A DNA stretch of 64,000 nt from Pseudomonas shahriarae (GTDB lineage Bacteria; Pseudomonadota; Gammaproteobacteria; Pseudomonadales; Pseudomonadaceae): the NCBI RefSeq assembly GCF_014268455.2, contig NZ_CP077085.1, positions 3,389,001-3,453,000 of the forward strand. The letters are read 5' to 3'. A program made the position numbers and the translations under genes. The notes under the pieces were generated by a model, which worked only from the letters and a program-made list of their open reading frames with translations, searched no databases and was not told the origin of the DNA. Shown here piece after piece: positions 17,898 to 28,298 of the stretch (position 1 is its first letter; the number at the start of each line of letters is the position of its first letter).

Positions 17898-20288
17898 TTA
17901 AAAACCCACTGTTGCCGACACCAGCCACGTTCGCGGCGTCGACAGTGTCAGGCCCGGCGCGCTGTCGCTGGAGGTCGCGGCCGACGCCCAGTAAGTGGTG
18001 TCCAGCACATTCTCCACGGTCGCGCGCAGGGTCACCGGGTTTTCCTTGACCTTGAAGGTGTAGCGCGCGCCCAGGTCATAGCGTTCCCAATTGTCGATTT
18101 TCTGCTGGTTGGCCGCATCCAGGTACTGCGCGCCGGTATGGATCGCACGGGCGGTCAGGGTCACGCCTTGCAGGCGTGGGATATCCCATTCGGCGCCCAG
18201 GTTGACGTTGGCAATCGGCGCACCGGTGCCGCGCTTGCCGTCGGTCAGGCCCTGGGCGGTCTTGGTCTGTTCGCTGTCGAGCAGCATCACCCCACCGAGC
18301 AGGCGCACGCCCGTCAGGGGCTCGCCAAACACGTTCAGTTCCACACCCTGGTTGCGCAATTCGCCGTTGGGCTTGAAGAAACCCTGGCTGTCGATGCCAT
18401 AGGCCGGCTGCTTGATCCGGAACACGCTGGCGCTCATGCCGAAGCTGCCCATGTCGTACTTGGCGCCGACTTCCACCTGCTTGCTCTTGGTCGGTGGGAA
18501 GATCGCGTTTTCATTGCGCACCCCGCTCGATGGCGCGGTCTCGCCCTGGCTCAAGCCTTCCATGTAGTTGGTGTACAGGGACAACTGATCGGTGACTTTC
18601 ACCACTAGGCCCAGGGCCGGCGAGGTAGCTTGTTCGTCGTACTCCGGCTGATCCTTGATGCCATTGCTCCAGGAGGTGACCTGGACCTTTTGCAGGCGGG
18701 CGCCGAGGGTCAGCAGCACCCGTTCATCAAAAAACGCCAGGGTGTCGGCCAGGGCCAGGCTGGTGAAACGGTTTTCGGTGTGGGTGCTGGTGTCCCAGCG
18801 CACGGCCTTGCCTGGGTGGGGCAAAACCACCGGGTTGTAGAGGTTGCTCTTGCCGGGGGTGTAGCGCTCGCCGGCATTGTCGAAATCCATATTGAACTGA
18901 TTGAGGCTGACATTGAGGGTGTGCCCTACCGGGCCGGTGTCGAACCAACTGCGCGCGCCGACGGTGACGGTCTTGACGTCTTCGTCGCGACGGAAGCTGC
19001 GCGGCACCACGGTGAAGTCGCCATTGCTCTGGGTTGCCTGCACGCCGTGGCGCAGGAAGTCGTAGTTGCCTTTGCGCGCCCCGGCTGCGGCATAGACCAT
19101 CAATGAATCGCTGACATCAAACTCGCCACGCACCGCGCCAAAGGTGTCTTTGGTATGGGAGTAGGTCCAGGACTGGGCGAAGTTGTCACGGATGTCCTTG
19201 GCCTTGGGCATCACGCTACCCTTGGCGATTTCCACGCGCTCCTGAGGTGCGTCGCCGGTGCGTTCCTGGCGCCCGAGGTCGAGGGACAGGCGCACCCGCT
19301 CCTTGCGGTAGTCGAGGCCGATCACTGTCATTTCACGGTCCACCTCCTGGTGATCCCATTCGGTATCGCCGGACTGCTTCACGCCATTGAAGCGCACGCC
19401 AAACTGCTGCTCATCGCCAAACCGCCGACCGATATCCACCGCCCCCCCGAACTGCCCGGCCGAGGCATAGCTGCCGGTGAACTCGGTGAGCGGTGTGTCG
19501 CCGGCGCGCTTGGGCTCGATATTGATCCCGCCACCGACGCTGCCCCGAGGCGCGATGCCACCGAGCAAGGCGCCGGGGCCCTTGAGGATATCGACGCGCT
19601 CGACCATTTCCATGTCGATGGCGTAGGTCGGCAGCACGCCATACAGGCCGCCGTAGGACACATCACTGTTGAACAGGCTGAAACCGCGCACCGAGAACTG
19701 CTCGAAACGCCCGCCGGCCGGGTTGGTGATGCGCACCGAAGGATCGCTGGCAACCATCTCGCCGAGGGTCCGCGCCTGCAGGTTTTTCACTGCCTTGGCG
19801 GTATAGGACGTGAGGTTGAACGGCGTATCCATAAAGTCGCCGTCGCCGAGCATGCCCTGCGCACCTTTGCGCGTGACCTGGTCACCGGCGTAGGTTTCGG
19901 CGACGGGTGTGTTCGCGGCCCCGAGAATCGAGGTGGCTGGCAACTGGTAGGTACCGCCCTGCGGCGCGGGGATCAAGGTGTAGGCACGCTCACCCACCGC
20001 CTGCAATTGCAGGCCCGAGCCCTGCAGCAGACGCGCGAAGCCTTCCTCGACGGCAAACTCACCGGAGATCCCGGCGCTTTGGCGGCCGCCGACCAGGGCC
20101 GGATCGACCGACAGATTGACCCCGGCCAGCCCGGCAAAGCGGGTCAACGCACTGCCCAGGGTGCCGGCCGGCACCTGATAACTGCGTCGGGCCGCGTCCT
20201 CGGCCCAGCTCACAGGAACAAACAACGGACTGGCACTCAGGCTCAGCACCAAACTCAGGCGCAACAATGATGGCGGGACGACGGGCAT
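17898..20288 (-). CDS. TonB-dependent siderophore receptor with N-terminal signalling domain
   Basis: Outer membrane receptor of 796 residues, FpvA/FecA-like. It has a signal peptide (about 1-29, ending VSWA), an STN signalling domain (about 35-100, ending at LQAVGERAYTLIP), a plug domain (about 145-260, ATSILGA and RGFSLFNSDVSY regions) and a beta-barrel ending in the usual terminal Phe (LVSATVGF). The STN domain passes ligand occupancy to a FecR-type anti-sigma factor, here encoded next door at 20450. Substrate is unknown, probably a ferric siderophore. The translation start has a GAGAG site. Confidence 0.93.
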   Translation of the reverse strand: MPVVPPSLLRLSLVLSLSASPLFVPVSWAEDAARRSYQVPAGTLGSALTRFAGLAGVNLSVDPALVGGRQSAGISGEFAVEEGFARLLQGSGLQLQAVGERAYTLIPAPQGGTYQLPATSILGAANTPVAETYAGDQVTRKGAQGMLGDGDFMDTPFNLTSYTAKAVKNLQARTLGEMVASDPSVRITNPAGGRFEQFSVRGFSLFNSDVSYGGLYGVLPTYAIDMEMVERVDILKGPGALLGGIAPRGSVGGGINIEPKRAGDTPLTEFTGSYASAGQFGGAVDIGRRFGDEQQFGVRFNGVKQSGDTEWDHQEVDREMTVIGLDYRKERVRLSLDLGRQERTGDAPQERVEIAKGSVMPKAKDIRDNFAQSWTYSHTKDTFGAVRGEFDVSDSLMVYAAAGARKGNYDFLRHGVQATQSNGDFTVVPRSFRRDEDVKTVTVGARSWFDTGPVGHTLNVSLNQFNMDFDNAGERYTPGKSNLYNPVVLPHPGKAVRWDTSTHTENRFTSLALADTLAFFDERVLLTLGARLQKVQVTSWSNGIKDQPEYDEQATSPALGLVVKVTDQLSLYTNYMEGLSQGETAPSSGVRNENAIFPPTKSKQVEVGAKYDMGSFGMSASVFRIKQPAYGIDSQGFFKPNGELRNQGVELNVFGEPLTGVRLLGGVMLLDSEQTKTAQGLTDGKRGTGAPIANVNLGAEWDIPRLQGVTLTARAIHTGAQYLDAANQQKIDNWERYDLGARYTFKVKENPVTLRATVENVLDTTYWASAATSSDSAPGLTLSTPRTWLVSATVGF

Positions 20289-20391
20289 TAAAAGGCTCTC
20301 TGTTTTCGTTCACTTGCCTTGGATGACAGGCGAGCCGAAAAAAAGGGCCACGGTCTTGCGAACTGGCCGATAAAAAAGTGGGAAAGGGCTT

Positions 20392-20430
20392 GTGTGGGAG
20401 TGGGCAAGCCAGCTCTCCCATGGGATCTGC
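20392..20430. repeat. degenerate REP-like element
   Basis: The stretch contains TGTGGGAG, GGGCAAGCC and GCTCTCCCA, resembling the Pseudomonas fluorescens REP unit (TGTGGGAGCGGGCAAGCCCGCTCCCACA) with a few changes. It lies between fecR and the receptor gene (161-bp gap). Confidence 0.5.
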
Positions 20431-20449
20431 CTGGACAATAAGATCGCGA

Positions 20450-21385
20450 TCAGCCCAGGGTTTTGCGCGGCTGCAGCGTGACCCAATAGCGTGTGCGGAA
20501 CTGCACCTGCAGCCCATGAGTGGTGGCCAACAGGCTGAGGATGGAGTCGGTGTCGTCCAGGCGGAAACTGCCGGTGACGCGCAAGGTTTCCAGGCTCGGG
20601 GCCCAGCGCAGGACGCCCGGGCGGTAGCGATCCAGTTCGCGCAGGAAGTCACCCAGCGCCTGGTTCTGCGCCGTCAGTACACCGTCGCGCCACCCCAGTT
20701 GCTGCACGTCGAACGGCATCGGCGCCCCCAGCCCCACAGGTTGCAGCCGTATTTGTTGCCCTCCCTGCACCCAGGCAGCACGCCCGTGCCCGTCGAGTAC
20801 TTGTATCCGGCCCTTGAGCACCGACACCAGGCAAGCATCCGCCAACTGGCGTACGCAGACCTCGGCCTGGCTGGCGATAACCTGGCCATAACGGTTGTGT
20901 ACGGTCAATGCCGTCGTACCGGGTACGGTCAGCGCCATCTCCCCTTCGACCAGGGTCAGGCGCCGCGCAGCGAGGTCCACATCCACCGCGCTGGCGGTGT
21001 TCAGTTGCAGGGTGCTGCCATCGACCAGCGGCACGCGCTTGCGCTCGCCAGTGGCGGTATGCAGGTCGGCACGCCATACGTCGAGGGGTAACTGGCGACT
21101 GAGCAACCAGGCCGCCGGCACCAGCGCAGCCACGCCCAGGGCACGCTTGAGCACGGCGCGCCGGCCCGGTTGCGGGCGGTCGAGGCTGGCCATGGCCAGG
21201 GAGGATGGTAAGTCGGCAAAGCGCTGGCGCAGCAGTTGCGCTTTTTGCCAGGCCTGTTCGTGCTGGGGATGGCTGTCGCGCCACTGTTGCAAGCCGGCAT
21301 GGTCGCGCTCGCCAGCGGTGCCGGACTCCAACAGCGCCAGCCAGTGCGCCGCGGCCCGGGCCACATCCGCTGGGGTACGGCTCAC
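20450..21385 (-). CDS. FecR-family anti-sigma factor / sigma regulator
   Basis: Inner membrane protein of 311 residues relaying the receptor signal to the FecI-type sigma factor. It has an N-terminal cytoplasmic DUF4880 segment (AAAHWLALLESG..QWRDSHPQHEQAW), a membrane helix near 85-100 (ALGVAALVPAAWLLS), a FecR domain (about 105-200, RVPLVDGSTLQLNTASAVDV and VLKGRIQV) and a C-terminal STN-binding part. GTG at 21385 overlaps the sigma factor stop (GTGA) and has GGTGGA upstream; an in-frame ATG six codons earlier is possible. Confidence 0.92.
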   Translation of the reverse strand: MSRTPADVARAAAHWLALLESGTAGERDHAGLQQWRDSHPQHEQAWQKAQLLRQRFADLPSSLAMASLDRPQPGRRAVLKRALGVAALVPAAWLLSRQLPLDVWRADLHTATGERKRVPLVDGSTLQLNTASAVDVDLAARRLTLVEGEMALTVPGTTALTVHNRYGQVIASQAEVCVRQLADACLVSVLKGRIQVLDGHGRAAWVQGGQQIRLQPVGLGAPMPFDVQQLGWRDGVLTAQNQALGDFLRELDRYRPGVLRWAPSLETLRVTGSFRLDDTDSILSLLATTHGLQVQFRTRYWVTLQPRKTLG

Positions 21386-21900
21386 AGTTCCACCAGCAGG
21401 CAATGTTCGTAGGCCTGGGCCATATAGCGCTTGACCGTGCGCTCCGAGACCTTGAGGCGCTCGGCAATCTCCCGGTAGCCCAGGCCTTCGAGCTGGCTCC
21501 AGAGAAACGCCCGGCGCACCACCGGCGCCAGACCGTCAAGCAATTCATCCAGGGCCTGCAGGGTTTCCAGTAGCAACCAGCGTTGCTCCGGCGACGGCAC
21601 GCACTCTTCAGGCAGGCGTGCCAAGGCATTCAGATACGCCTGCTCCAGGCTGCGGCGCTGGTGGAAATTGACCAGCAGGCGCTTGCCCACCGTCACCAGA
21701 TAGGCCCGTGGTTCCTGCAATTGCGCCACTGGCTGGGCGCTGGCCAGCACCCGCAGGAAAGTGTCCTGACTCAGGTCGGCGGCATCCCAGGCGTTGCCCA
21801 GGCGCCGGCGCAACCAGCTTTCCAGCCAGCTGCGATGGTCGCGGTACAAGGTGCTCAGGCTGGGTTCTGCGGCGGTCGTTGGCAATACGGCATCATTCAT
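21382..21900 (-). CDS. ECF sigma factor, FecI type
   Basis: 172-residue ECF sigma factor. Region 2 is near the N-terminus (LYRDHRSWLESWLRRRLGNAWDAADLSQDTFLRVL) and region 4 HTH is at the end (YREIAERLKVSERTVKRYMAQAY). With FecR and the STN receptor it forms a standard cell-surface signalling trio for iron uptake. ATG 21900 is preferred; an ATG 12 codons upstream lies inside the Fur-like box and so probably upstream of the transcript start. No strong ribosome site is visible at either. Confidence 0.92.
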   Translation of the reverse strand: MNDAVLPTTAAEPSLSTLYRDHRSWLESWLRRRLGNAWDAADLSQDTFLRVLASAQPVAQLQEPRAYLVTVGKRLLVNFHQRRSLEQAYLNALARLPEECVPSPEQRWLLLETLQALDELLDGLAPVVRRAFLWSQLEGLGYREIAERLKVSERTVKRYMAQAYEHCLLVEL

Positions 21901-21932
21901 GGCAAGCGAACCCTGGGCGGCGCGAGTGAGTC

Positions 21933-21951
21933 TCAAATGAGATTAATTCTA
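21933..21951. promoter_or_regulatory. candidate Fur box upstream of the FecI-type sigma gene
   Basis: The 19-base window centred on AATGAGATTAATTCTATT agrees with the Fur consensus GATAATGATAATCATTATC at 11 of 19 positions and sits just in front of the sigma factor start. Iron repression of the sigma-FecR pair is usual in this family. Part of the site also forms a short palindrome TCTCAAATGAGA. Confidence 0.55.
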
Positions 21952-22053
21952 TTTAATATCCCCGCGCCACACCATGATCTTTTTACCGGGCAGACCGCCG
22001 GCTCTCCCTGAAGTCTTTGCCCGCTCCCACAGCCAGGAGGTTCATCATCGTCA

Positions 22054-22275
22054 TCAACGCATCACGACCATCCCTGCCACCAGCACCACCGGCCACGCCA
22101 ACATCGCCGCCCGCCATCCCCAAGGCGCATGCCGCAGTTCCATAAACCCATCGGCTATCACCCAGGCCTTGGCCACCGCTGCCAACACCACCAGCCACCA
22201 CCAGCCCGCCGCACCGGACATGACGGTGCCCACGCTGAGCAGCACCAGCCCGGCCCAGCACGCCAGCAACTTCAC
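22054..22275 (-). CDS. nirP: NirP-like small membrane protein (COX IV / NorF family)
   Basis: 73 residues with two or three hydrophobic helices, from a GTG that overlaps the nirO stop (GTGA). The segment AVAKAWVIADGFMELRHAPWGWR is typical of the prokaryotic cytochrome oxidase subunit IV / NorF family. Genes of this kind follow nirO in P. aeruginosa, and NorE-NorF pairs assist nitric oxide reductase activity. A longer reading frame upstream is just the alternative frame of nirO. Confidence 0.8.
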   Translation of the reverse strand: MKLLACWAGLVLLSVGTVMSGAAGWWWLVVLAAVAKAWVIADGFMELRHAPWGWRAAMLAWPVVLVAGMVVMR

Positions 22276-22838
22276 AACACGTACACCAACGGAAACAGCA
22301 CCACCCACACCAGATCCACCATATGCCAGTACAACACCCCGGACTCGAACCCCGACTGACGCCCCGGACCATAGGCCCGGCGCCAGCAGCGCAACGCCAA
22401 CCACGCCAGGATCACCATGCCCAACAGCACATGCAGAAAATGAAACCCGGTCAAAATCCAGTACAGGGTAAAGAACGTGCTGCGCTCCAGGCCCAGGCCG
22501 GCCGCAGCCAGGTGCCCGTACTCGCCAAGTTTGATCCACACATAAACCGCCGCCACCGCCAGTCCCAACGCCAATAACCCACCTGCCCGCCGTGGGCGAC
22601 CTGCAATGACCTGTTGCTGTGCCAACGCGGCGAGTAGGCCGGCCGTCAGCAGGCTGAGGGTCATCGCCAGGCCGGTGGAGGTATCCAACTGTGCGCGGCC
22701 CTCGGCAAAGACCTCGGGCCGCAGCGTCTGGGTCACGGCAAAGGCGAGGATCAGAATCGCAAACACCGAGAGTTCGGCGAGGATAAAGAACCACATCGCC
22801 AAATCACCCGGCAGCCGCCGCTCAACTGAAATGAACAT
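22272..22838 (-). CDS. nirO: NirO / NorE-like cytochrome c oxidase subunit III family protein
   Basis: Membrane protein of 188 residues with five helices, related to heme-copper oxidase subunit III. It has LPGDLAMWFFILAELSVF near the N-terminus and TGFHFLHVLLGM and YWHMVDLVWVVLFPLVY near the end, typical of NorE/NirO. Role in the NO reductase system is not fully defined; it probably helps assembly or stability (family knowledge). ATG 22838 overlaps the end of nirQ by 17 bases. Confidence 0.9.
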   Translation of the reverse strand: MFISVERRLPGDLAMWFFILAELSVFAILILAFAVTQTLRPEVFAEGRAQLDTSTGLAMTLSLLTAGLLAALAQQQVIAGRPRRAGGLLALGLAVAAVYVWIKLGEYGHLAAAGLGLERSTFFTLYWILTGFHFLHVLLGMVILAWLALRCWRRAYGPGRQSGFESGVLYWHMVDLVWVVLFPLVYVL

Positions 22839-23598
22839 CAACCACGTCCATCAGGGCCGCGACGGTTTGCGGGTCGTCGCTCAGCGCTTCCGCCAGGCAG
22901 GCCATGCAGGCTTCGCGCGGGTGCATGCCAGCGGCAATCAGGCGGGCGGTGAAGATCAGCAAGCGGGTGGACGCCACTTCTTCCAGGTCATGCTGGTCCA
23001 GCCGGCGCAAGGCCTGCCCCAGGCGCATCACCTGGGCCGCCAAGGCGCCATCCACCTGAGCTTCGCGGGCGACGATGCGCTCCTCTTCGGCTGTCGCGGG
23101 ATAACCAAAGCGCATCGCCACAAACCGCTGGCGGGTGCTGGGTTTCATTCCTTTGAGCAGGTTCTGGTAACCGGGGTTGTAGGACACCACCAACATGAAC
23201 GACGGCGGCGCCTTGAGGACTTCGCCCGTGCGTTCCAGGAACAGCTCGCGACGGTCATCGGCCACCGGGTGCAGGACCACGGCGGTGTCTTGCCGTGCCT
23301 CGACCACTTCGTCCAGGTAGCAAATGCCCCCTTCACGCACTGCGCGGGTCAACGGGCCGTCCTGCCACCAGGTGCCCTGGGCGCCGATCAGGTGGCGGCC
23401 GATCAGGTCGGCGGCGCTGAGGTCGTCGTGACAGGCCACGGTATACAGCGGCAATTGCAGACGGTGGGCCATGTGCTGGACGAAGCGGGTCTTGCCGCAG
23501 CCGGTGGGGCCCTTGATCAGCACCGGCATGCGGTGACGCCAGGCGTGCTCGAACAACTCATGTTCGTTGTTGACGGCTTGGTAGAAGGGTTCGGTCAT
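22822..23598 (-). CDS. nirQ: NirQ, MoxR-type AAA+ activator of nitrite / NO reductase
   Basis: 258-residue AAA+ ATPase of the CbbQ/NirQ/NorQ family, cytoplasmic. Walker A GPTGCGKT at 30-37, Walker B GGICYLDEVVEA near 95-106, sensor-1 region VVSYNPGYQ. Acts after translation to activate NO reductase, and perhaps nitrite reductase, together with NorD. Start ATG at 23598 gives the standard length; upstream codons in the same frame are unlikely. Divergent from nirS across a 188-bp gap with an Anr/Dnr box, leading the leftward operon nirQ-nirO-nirP. Confidence 0.95.
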   Translation of the reverse strand: MTEPFYQAVNNEHELFEHAWRHRMPVLIKGPTGCGKTRFVQHMAHRLQLPLYTVACHDDLSAADLIGRHLIGAQGTWWQDGPLTRAVREGGICYLDEVVEARQDTAVVLHPVADDRRELFLERTGEVLKAPPSFMLVVSYNPGYQNLLKGMKPSTRQRFVAMRFGYPATAEEERIVAREAQVDGALAAQVMRLGQALRRLDQHDLEEVASTRLLIFTARLIAAGMHPREACMACLAEALSDDPQTVAALMDVVDVHFS

Positions 23599-23680
23599 AG
23601 CGCACCTTGCATGGACAGCGGGTTTGGCAGCCACGCTACGGGGGCCTGCGACAACCTGGCAAGCCGTACTCAGGGCAAAC

Positions 23681-23694
23681 TTGATCGCCGTCAA
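23681..23694 (+). promoter_or_regulatory. Anr/Dnr box of the nirS promoter
   Basis: TTGATCGCCGTCAA matches TTGAT-N4-ATCAA with one mismatch. A -10-like TAGTCT at 23718-23723 lies at the right distance, predicting a nirS transcript start near 23730 with the box centred about 42 bases upstream. The same box lies between nirS and nirQ and might also serve nirQ, but no good -10 is visible on that side. Confidence 0.8.
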
Positions 23695-23720
23695 GCGGTC
23701 ATTCACCCGCCGCGACATAG

Positions 23721-25475
<1,755 letters not shown>

Positions 25476-25499
25476 GCTTCATCAACAAGAGGCAAACCA

Positions 25500-25814
25500 A
25501 TGAAAAATATCCTGCTTGCACTGGCGACCCTGGGCGCGGCCCTGAGCCTGTCCACCGCAATGGCCGATGACGGCGCGGCGCTGTTCAAGAGCAAACCCTG
25601 TGCCGCCTGCCACACCATCGACAGCAAGATGGTGGGCCCGGCGCTCAAGGAAGTGGCGGCAAAAAATGCCGGCGTCAAGGACGCTGACAAAACCTTGGCC
25701 AGCCACATCAAGAACGGCACCCAGGGTAACTGGGGACCGATTCCGATGCCGGCCAACCCCGTCACGGATGCCGAAGCCCTGACCCTCGCCCAATGGGTGT
25801 TGAGTCTGAAATAA
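25500..25814 (+). CDS. nirM: cytochrome c551 NirM
   Basis: Small periplasmic class I cytochrome c (104 residues with a 22-residue signal peptide ending AMA), electron donor to NirS. CAACH heme site at 34-38 and axial Met in the PIPMPANPV loop are both present, and the mature sequence is very close to P. aeruginosa c551 ([21 protein letters not shown]). 24 bases after nirS. Confidence 0.97.
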   Translation: MKNILLALATLGAALSLSTAMADDGAALFKSKPCAACHTIDSKMVGPALKEVAAKNAGVKDADKTLASHIKNGTQGNWGPIPMPANPVTDAEALTLAQWVLSLK

Positions 25815-25830
25815 GCACAAGGAGCGCGCC

Positions 25831-26157
25831 ATGCAAATCTCGATGATCGGTTCGGCCATGGCGCTGCTCTTCCTCATTCCTGCGCCGGTGCACGGAGCAC
25901 CGGCGCCTGCGCGCCAGGTCCAACTGGAACACCTGTTGACCCAGGACTGTGGCGCCTGCCACGGCCTGCACCTGACCGGTGGCCTGGGCCCGGCCCTGAC
26001 CCCGCAAGCCCTGTCCGGGCAAACCCGCGACAGCCTGATTGCCACCGTGACCTATGGCCGCCCTGCCCTGGCGATGCCCGGCTGGGCGCCGTTGCTCAAT
26101 GCCGGCGATATTGCCTGGCTGGTGGATCGCCTCCTGCAAGGAACCCCCGCGCCATGA
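25831..26157 (+). CDS. nirC: c-type cytochrome NirC
   Basis: 108-residue periplasmic cytochrome c with a signal peptide (1-22, ending VHG) and CGACH at 40-44; YGRPALAMPGW supplies the Met ligand region. NirC can pass electrons to NirS and has been linked to maturation of heme d1 enzymes. Overlaps nirF by four bases (ATGA). Confidence 0.94.
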   Translation: MQISMIGSAMALLFLIPAPVHGAPAPARQVQLEHLLTQDCGACHGLHLTGGLGPALTPQALSGQTRDSLIATVTYGRPALAMPGWAPLLNAGDIAWLVDRLLQGTPAP

Positions 26158-27326
26158 TCCGTCCCCTGCTTGCCTGCATTGCCGGCCTGTTGCTCACCGC
26201 CTGCTCCCAGCCACCGTTGCGCGGCAGCGGCGACCTGGGCCTGGTGGTGGAGCGCGCCAGCGGCAGCCTGCTGATTATCGACAGCAGCCACCAGGCCCGC
26301 CTGGCACGGGTCGAGGGGCTGGGCGACCTGTCCCACGCCTCGGCAGTGTTTTCCCGGGACCAGCGCTACGCCTACCTGTTTGGCCGTGACGGCGGGCTGA
26401 CCAAGGTCGACCTGCTGACCCAGCGCATCGACAAACGCCTGATCCAGGGGGGCAACAGCATCGGTGGCGCGATCAGCCAGGACGGGCGTTTGATTGCCGT
26501 CTCCAACTACCAGCCCGGTGGCGTCAAGGTGTTCGACGCCGTGACCCTGCAACAGGTGGCCGATATCCCGGCCACGCCCCTGGCCGACGGCAAACGCTCG
26601 CGGGTGGTGGGCCTGGTGGATGCGCCGGGACAACGCTTTGTGTTCAGCCTGTTCGATACCGACGAGATCTGGAGCGCCGATTTCAGCCAGGGCAACACCC
26701 CGGCCATCACCCGCTTCACTGGCATTGGTCGCCAGCCCTATGACGCGCTGATCACCGCCGATGGCCGTTACTACATGGCCGGGTTGTTTGGCGAGGACGG
26801 CATGGCCCAGCTCGACCTGTGGCACCCCGAACATGGGGTCAAGCGTGTGCTCGCCGACTACGGTCGCGGCCAGCAAAAACTGCCGGTGTACAAGATGCCG
26901 CATCTGGAAGGCTGGGCCGTGGCCGATAACCAGGCCTTCGTGCCCGCCGTGGGCCGCCATCAGGTGCTGGTGATGGATGCACGCACCTGGCAACAGACCG
27001 CCACCATTGCCGTGGCCGGCCAACCGATTTTTGTCACCGCACGGCCCGACGGGCGCCAGTTGTGGGTCAACTTCGCCTACCCGGACAACGACCGGGTACA
27101 GGTGCTCGACACTGAAACCCACCAGGTGGTCGCGGACCTGCGTCCCGGCCCTGGTGTGCTGCATATGGAATTCACCGGGCGCGGTGAGCAGCTGTGGCTG
27201 TCGGTTCGCGACGGCCAACAGGTGCAGGTCTGGGATCCTTATCGCTTGACCTTGCTCAAGACCCTGCCGGCCGAAAGCCCCAGCGGAATCTTCTTCAGCA
27301 GCCGCGCGCAAAAAATGGGGTATTGA
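26154..27326 (+). CDS. nirF: heme d1 biosynthesis protein NirF
   Basis: 390 residues, required for heme d1 synthesis. The N-terminus MIRPLLACIAGLLLTAC is a lipoprotein signal with predicted lipidated Cys17, consistent with periplasmic membrane-anchored NirF in Pseudomonas. The rest is a propeller similar to the d1 domain of NirS and NirN (for example TADGRYYMAGLFGEDGM, HLEGWAVADNQ, PSGIFF). NirF is thought to remove propionate side chains on the way to d1. No heme c motif. Confidence 0.96.
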   Translation: MIRPLLACIAGLLLTACSQPPLRGSGDLGLVVERASGSLLIIDSSHQARLARVEGLGDLSHASAVFSRDQRYAYLFGRDGGLTKVDLLTQRIDKRLIQGGNSIGGAISQDGRLIAVSNYQPGGVKVFDAVTLQQVADIPATPLADGKRSRVVGLVDAPGQRFVFSLFDTDEIWSADFSQGNTPAITRFTGIGRQPYDALITADGRYYMAGLFGEDGMAQLDLWHPEHGVKRVLADYGRGQQKLPVYKMPHLEGWAVADNQAFVPAVGRHQVLVMDARTWQQTATIAVAGQPIFVTARPDGRQLWVNFAYPDNDRVQVLDTETHQVVADLRPGPGVLHMEFTGRGEQLWLSVRDGQQVQVWDPYRLTLLKTLPAESPSGIFFSSRAQKMGY

Positions 27327-27327
27327 G

Positions 27328-27786
27328 ATGGAACTTGACGAGCTCACCACGCGCCTGATCGACCGCTATCAACATGGCATGCCGCTGTGCGCCGAGCCTT
27401 ACATGGAAATGGCCAACACCCTCGGCTGCAGCGAGAAACAGTTGATGGCCTGCCTGCAACGCCTGGAACTGGCAGGCGCACTGTCACGGGTCGGGCCGGT
27501 GTTCGATCACAGCCGCGCCGGGGCCAGTACCCTGGCCGCCCTGGCGGTGCCCGCCGAACGCCTGGAGCAGGTGGCCGCGAGCATCAGTCGCTATCCCGAG
27601 GTCAATCACAACTACGCCCGCGAGCATCACTACAACCTATGGTTTGTGCTGACCGGGCCCAATCGCCGGCACCTGGAACAGATTCTCGACGAACTGGAAA
27701 AAGACACCGGCCTGATCCCTCTGGACCTGCCGATGCTCACCTCCTACCGCATCGACCTGGGCTTTGCCCTGGGAGGCCACCTGTGA
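27328..27786 (+). CDS. nirD: siroheme decarboxylase subunit NirD
   Basis: 152 residues, AsnC/Lrp-like fold. NirDLGH together decarboxylate siroheme to didecarboxysiroheme in heme d1 synthesis. N-terminal HTH-like part (LIDRYQHGMPLC..), C-terminal ACT-like part with VNHNYAREHHYNLWFVLTG, a motif shared with NirG. Starts one base after nirF; its stop overlaps the nirL GTG. Confidence 0.94.
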   Translation: MELDELTTRLIDRYQHGMPLCAEPYMEMANTLGCSEKQLMACLQRLELAGALSRVGPVFDHSRAGASTLAALAVPAERLEQVAASISRYPEVNHNYAREHHYNLWFVLTGPNRRHLEQILDELEKDTGLIPLDLPMLTSYRIDLGFALGGHL

Positions 27787-28298
27787 TCGCGCCGCTGAAC
27801 CACGAGCAACTGCTCGACCTGCGCCAATGCCTGGAGCGCGGCCTGCCGAGGGTGTCGCGGCCCTATGAAGACCTGGCCGAGCAGATCGGCGCCCATCACC
27901 AGCAAGTGTTGCGGCAGATGCAGCAATGGCAGGAGCAGGGCCTGTTCCGCCGCGTCGGCCTGGTGCTCAACCACCGCGCCCTGGGCTTTGTGGCCAACGC
28001 GATGCTGGTGCTGGATGTGCCCGATGCGCTGATCGACGAAGTCGGCCAGCGCCTGGGTTGCGCGCCGGGCATCACCCTGTGCTATCAGCGGCCACGGCGC
28101 TTGCCGCACTGGCGCTACAACCTGTTCTGCATGGTCCACGGGCGTGAGCGCGCAGCGGTGCAGGCGCAGATCGAGGCACTGTTGCAACAGCACCTGCTCA
28201 GCGACCTGCCCCACCACCTGTTATTCAGTACACGCATGTTCAAGCAGTGCGGCGGGCGTTTTGCGCCACCGCCATCCCAGGTATGGGCCCATGGATGA
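27783..28298 (+). CDS. nirL: siroheme decarboxylase subunit NirL
   Basis: 171 residues from GTG 27783, which overlaps the nirD stop (GTGA). The C-terminal motif CYQRPRRLPHWRYNLFCMVHGR is shared with NirH, marking NirL and NirH as one paralogue pair. An in-frame open stretch extends upstream inside nirD but is the shadow frame of nirD. Part of the NirDLGH siroheme decarboxylase. Confidence 0.93.
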   Translation: MIAPLNHEQLLDLRQCLERGLPRVSRPYEDLAEQIGAHHQQVLRQMQQWQEQGLFRRVGLVLNHRALGFVANAMLVLDVPDALIDEVGQRLGCAPGITLCYQRPRRLPHWRYNLFCMVHGRERAAVQAQIEALLQQHLLSDLPHHLLFSTRMFKQCGGRFAPPPSQVWAHG

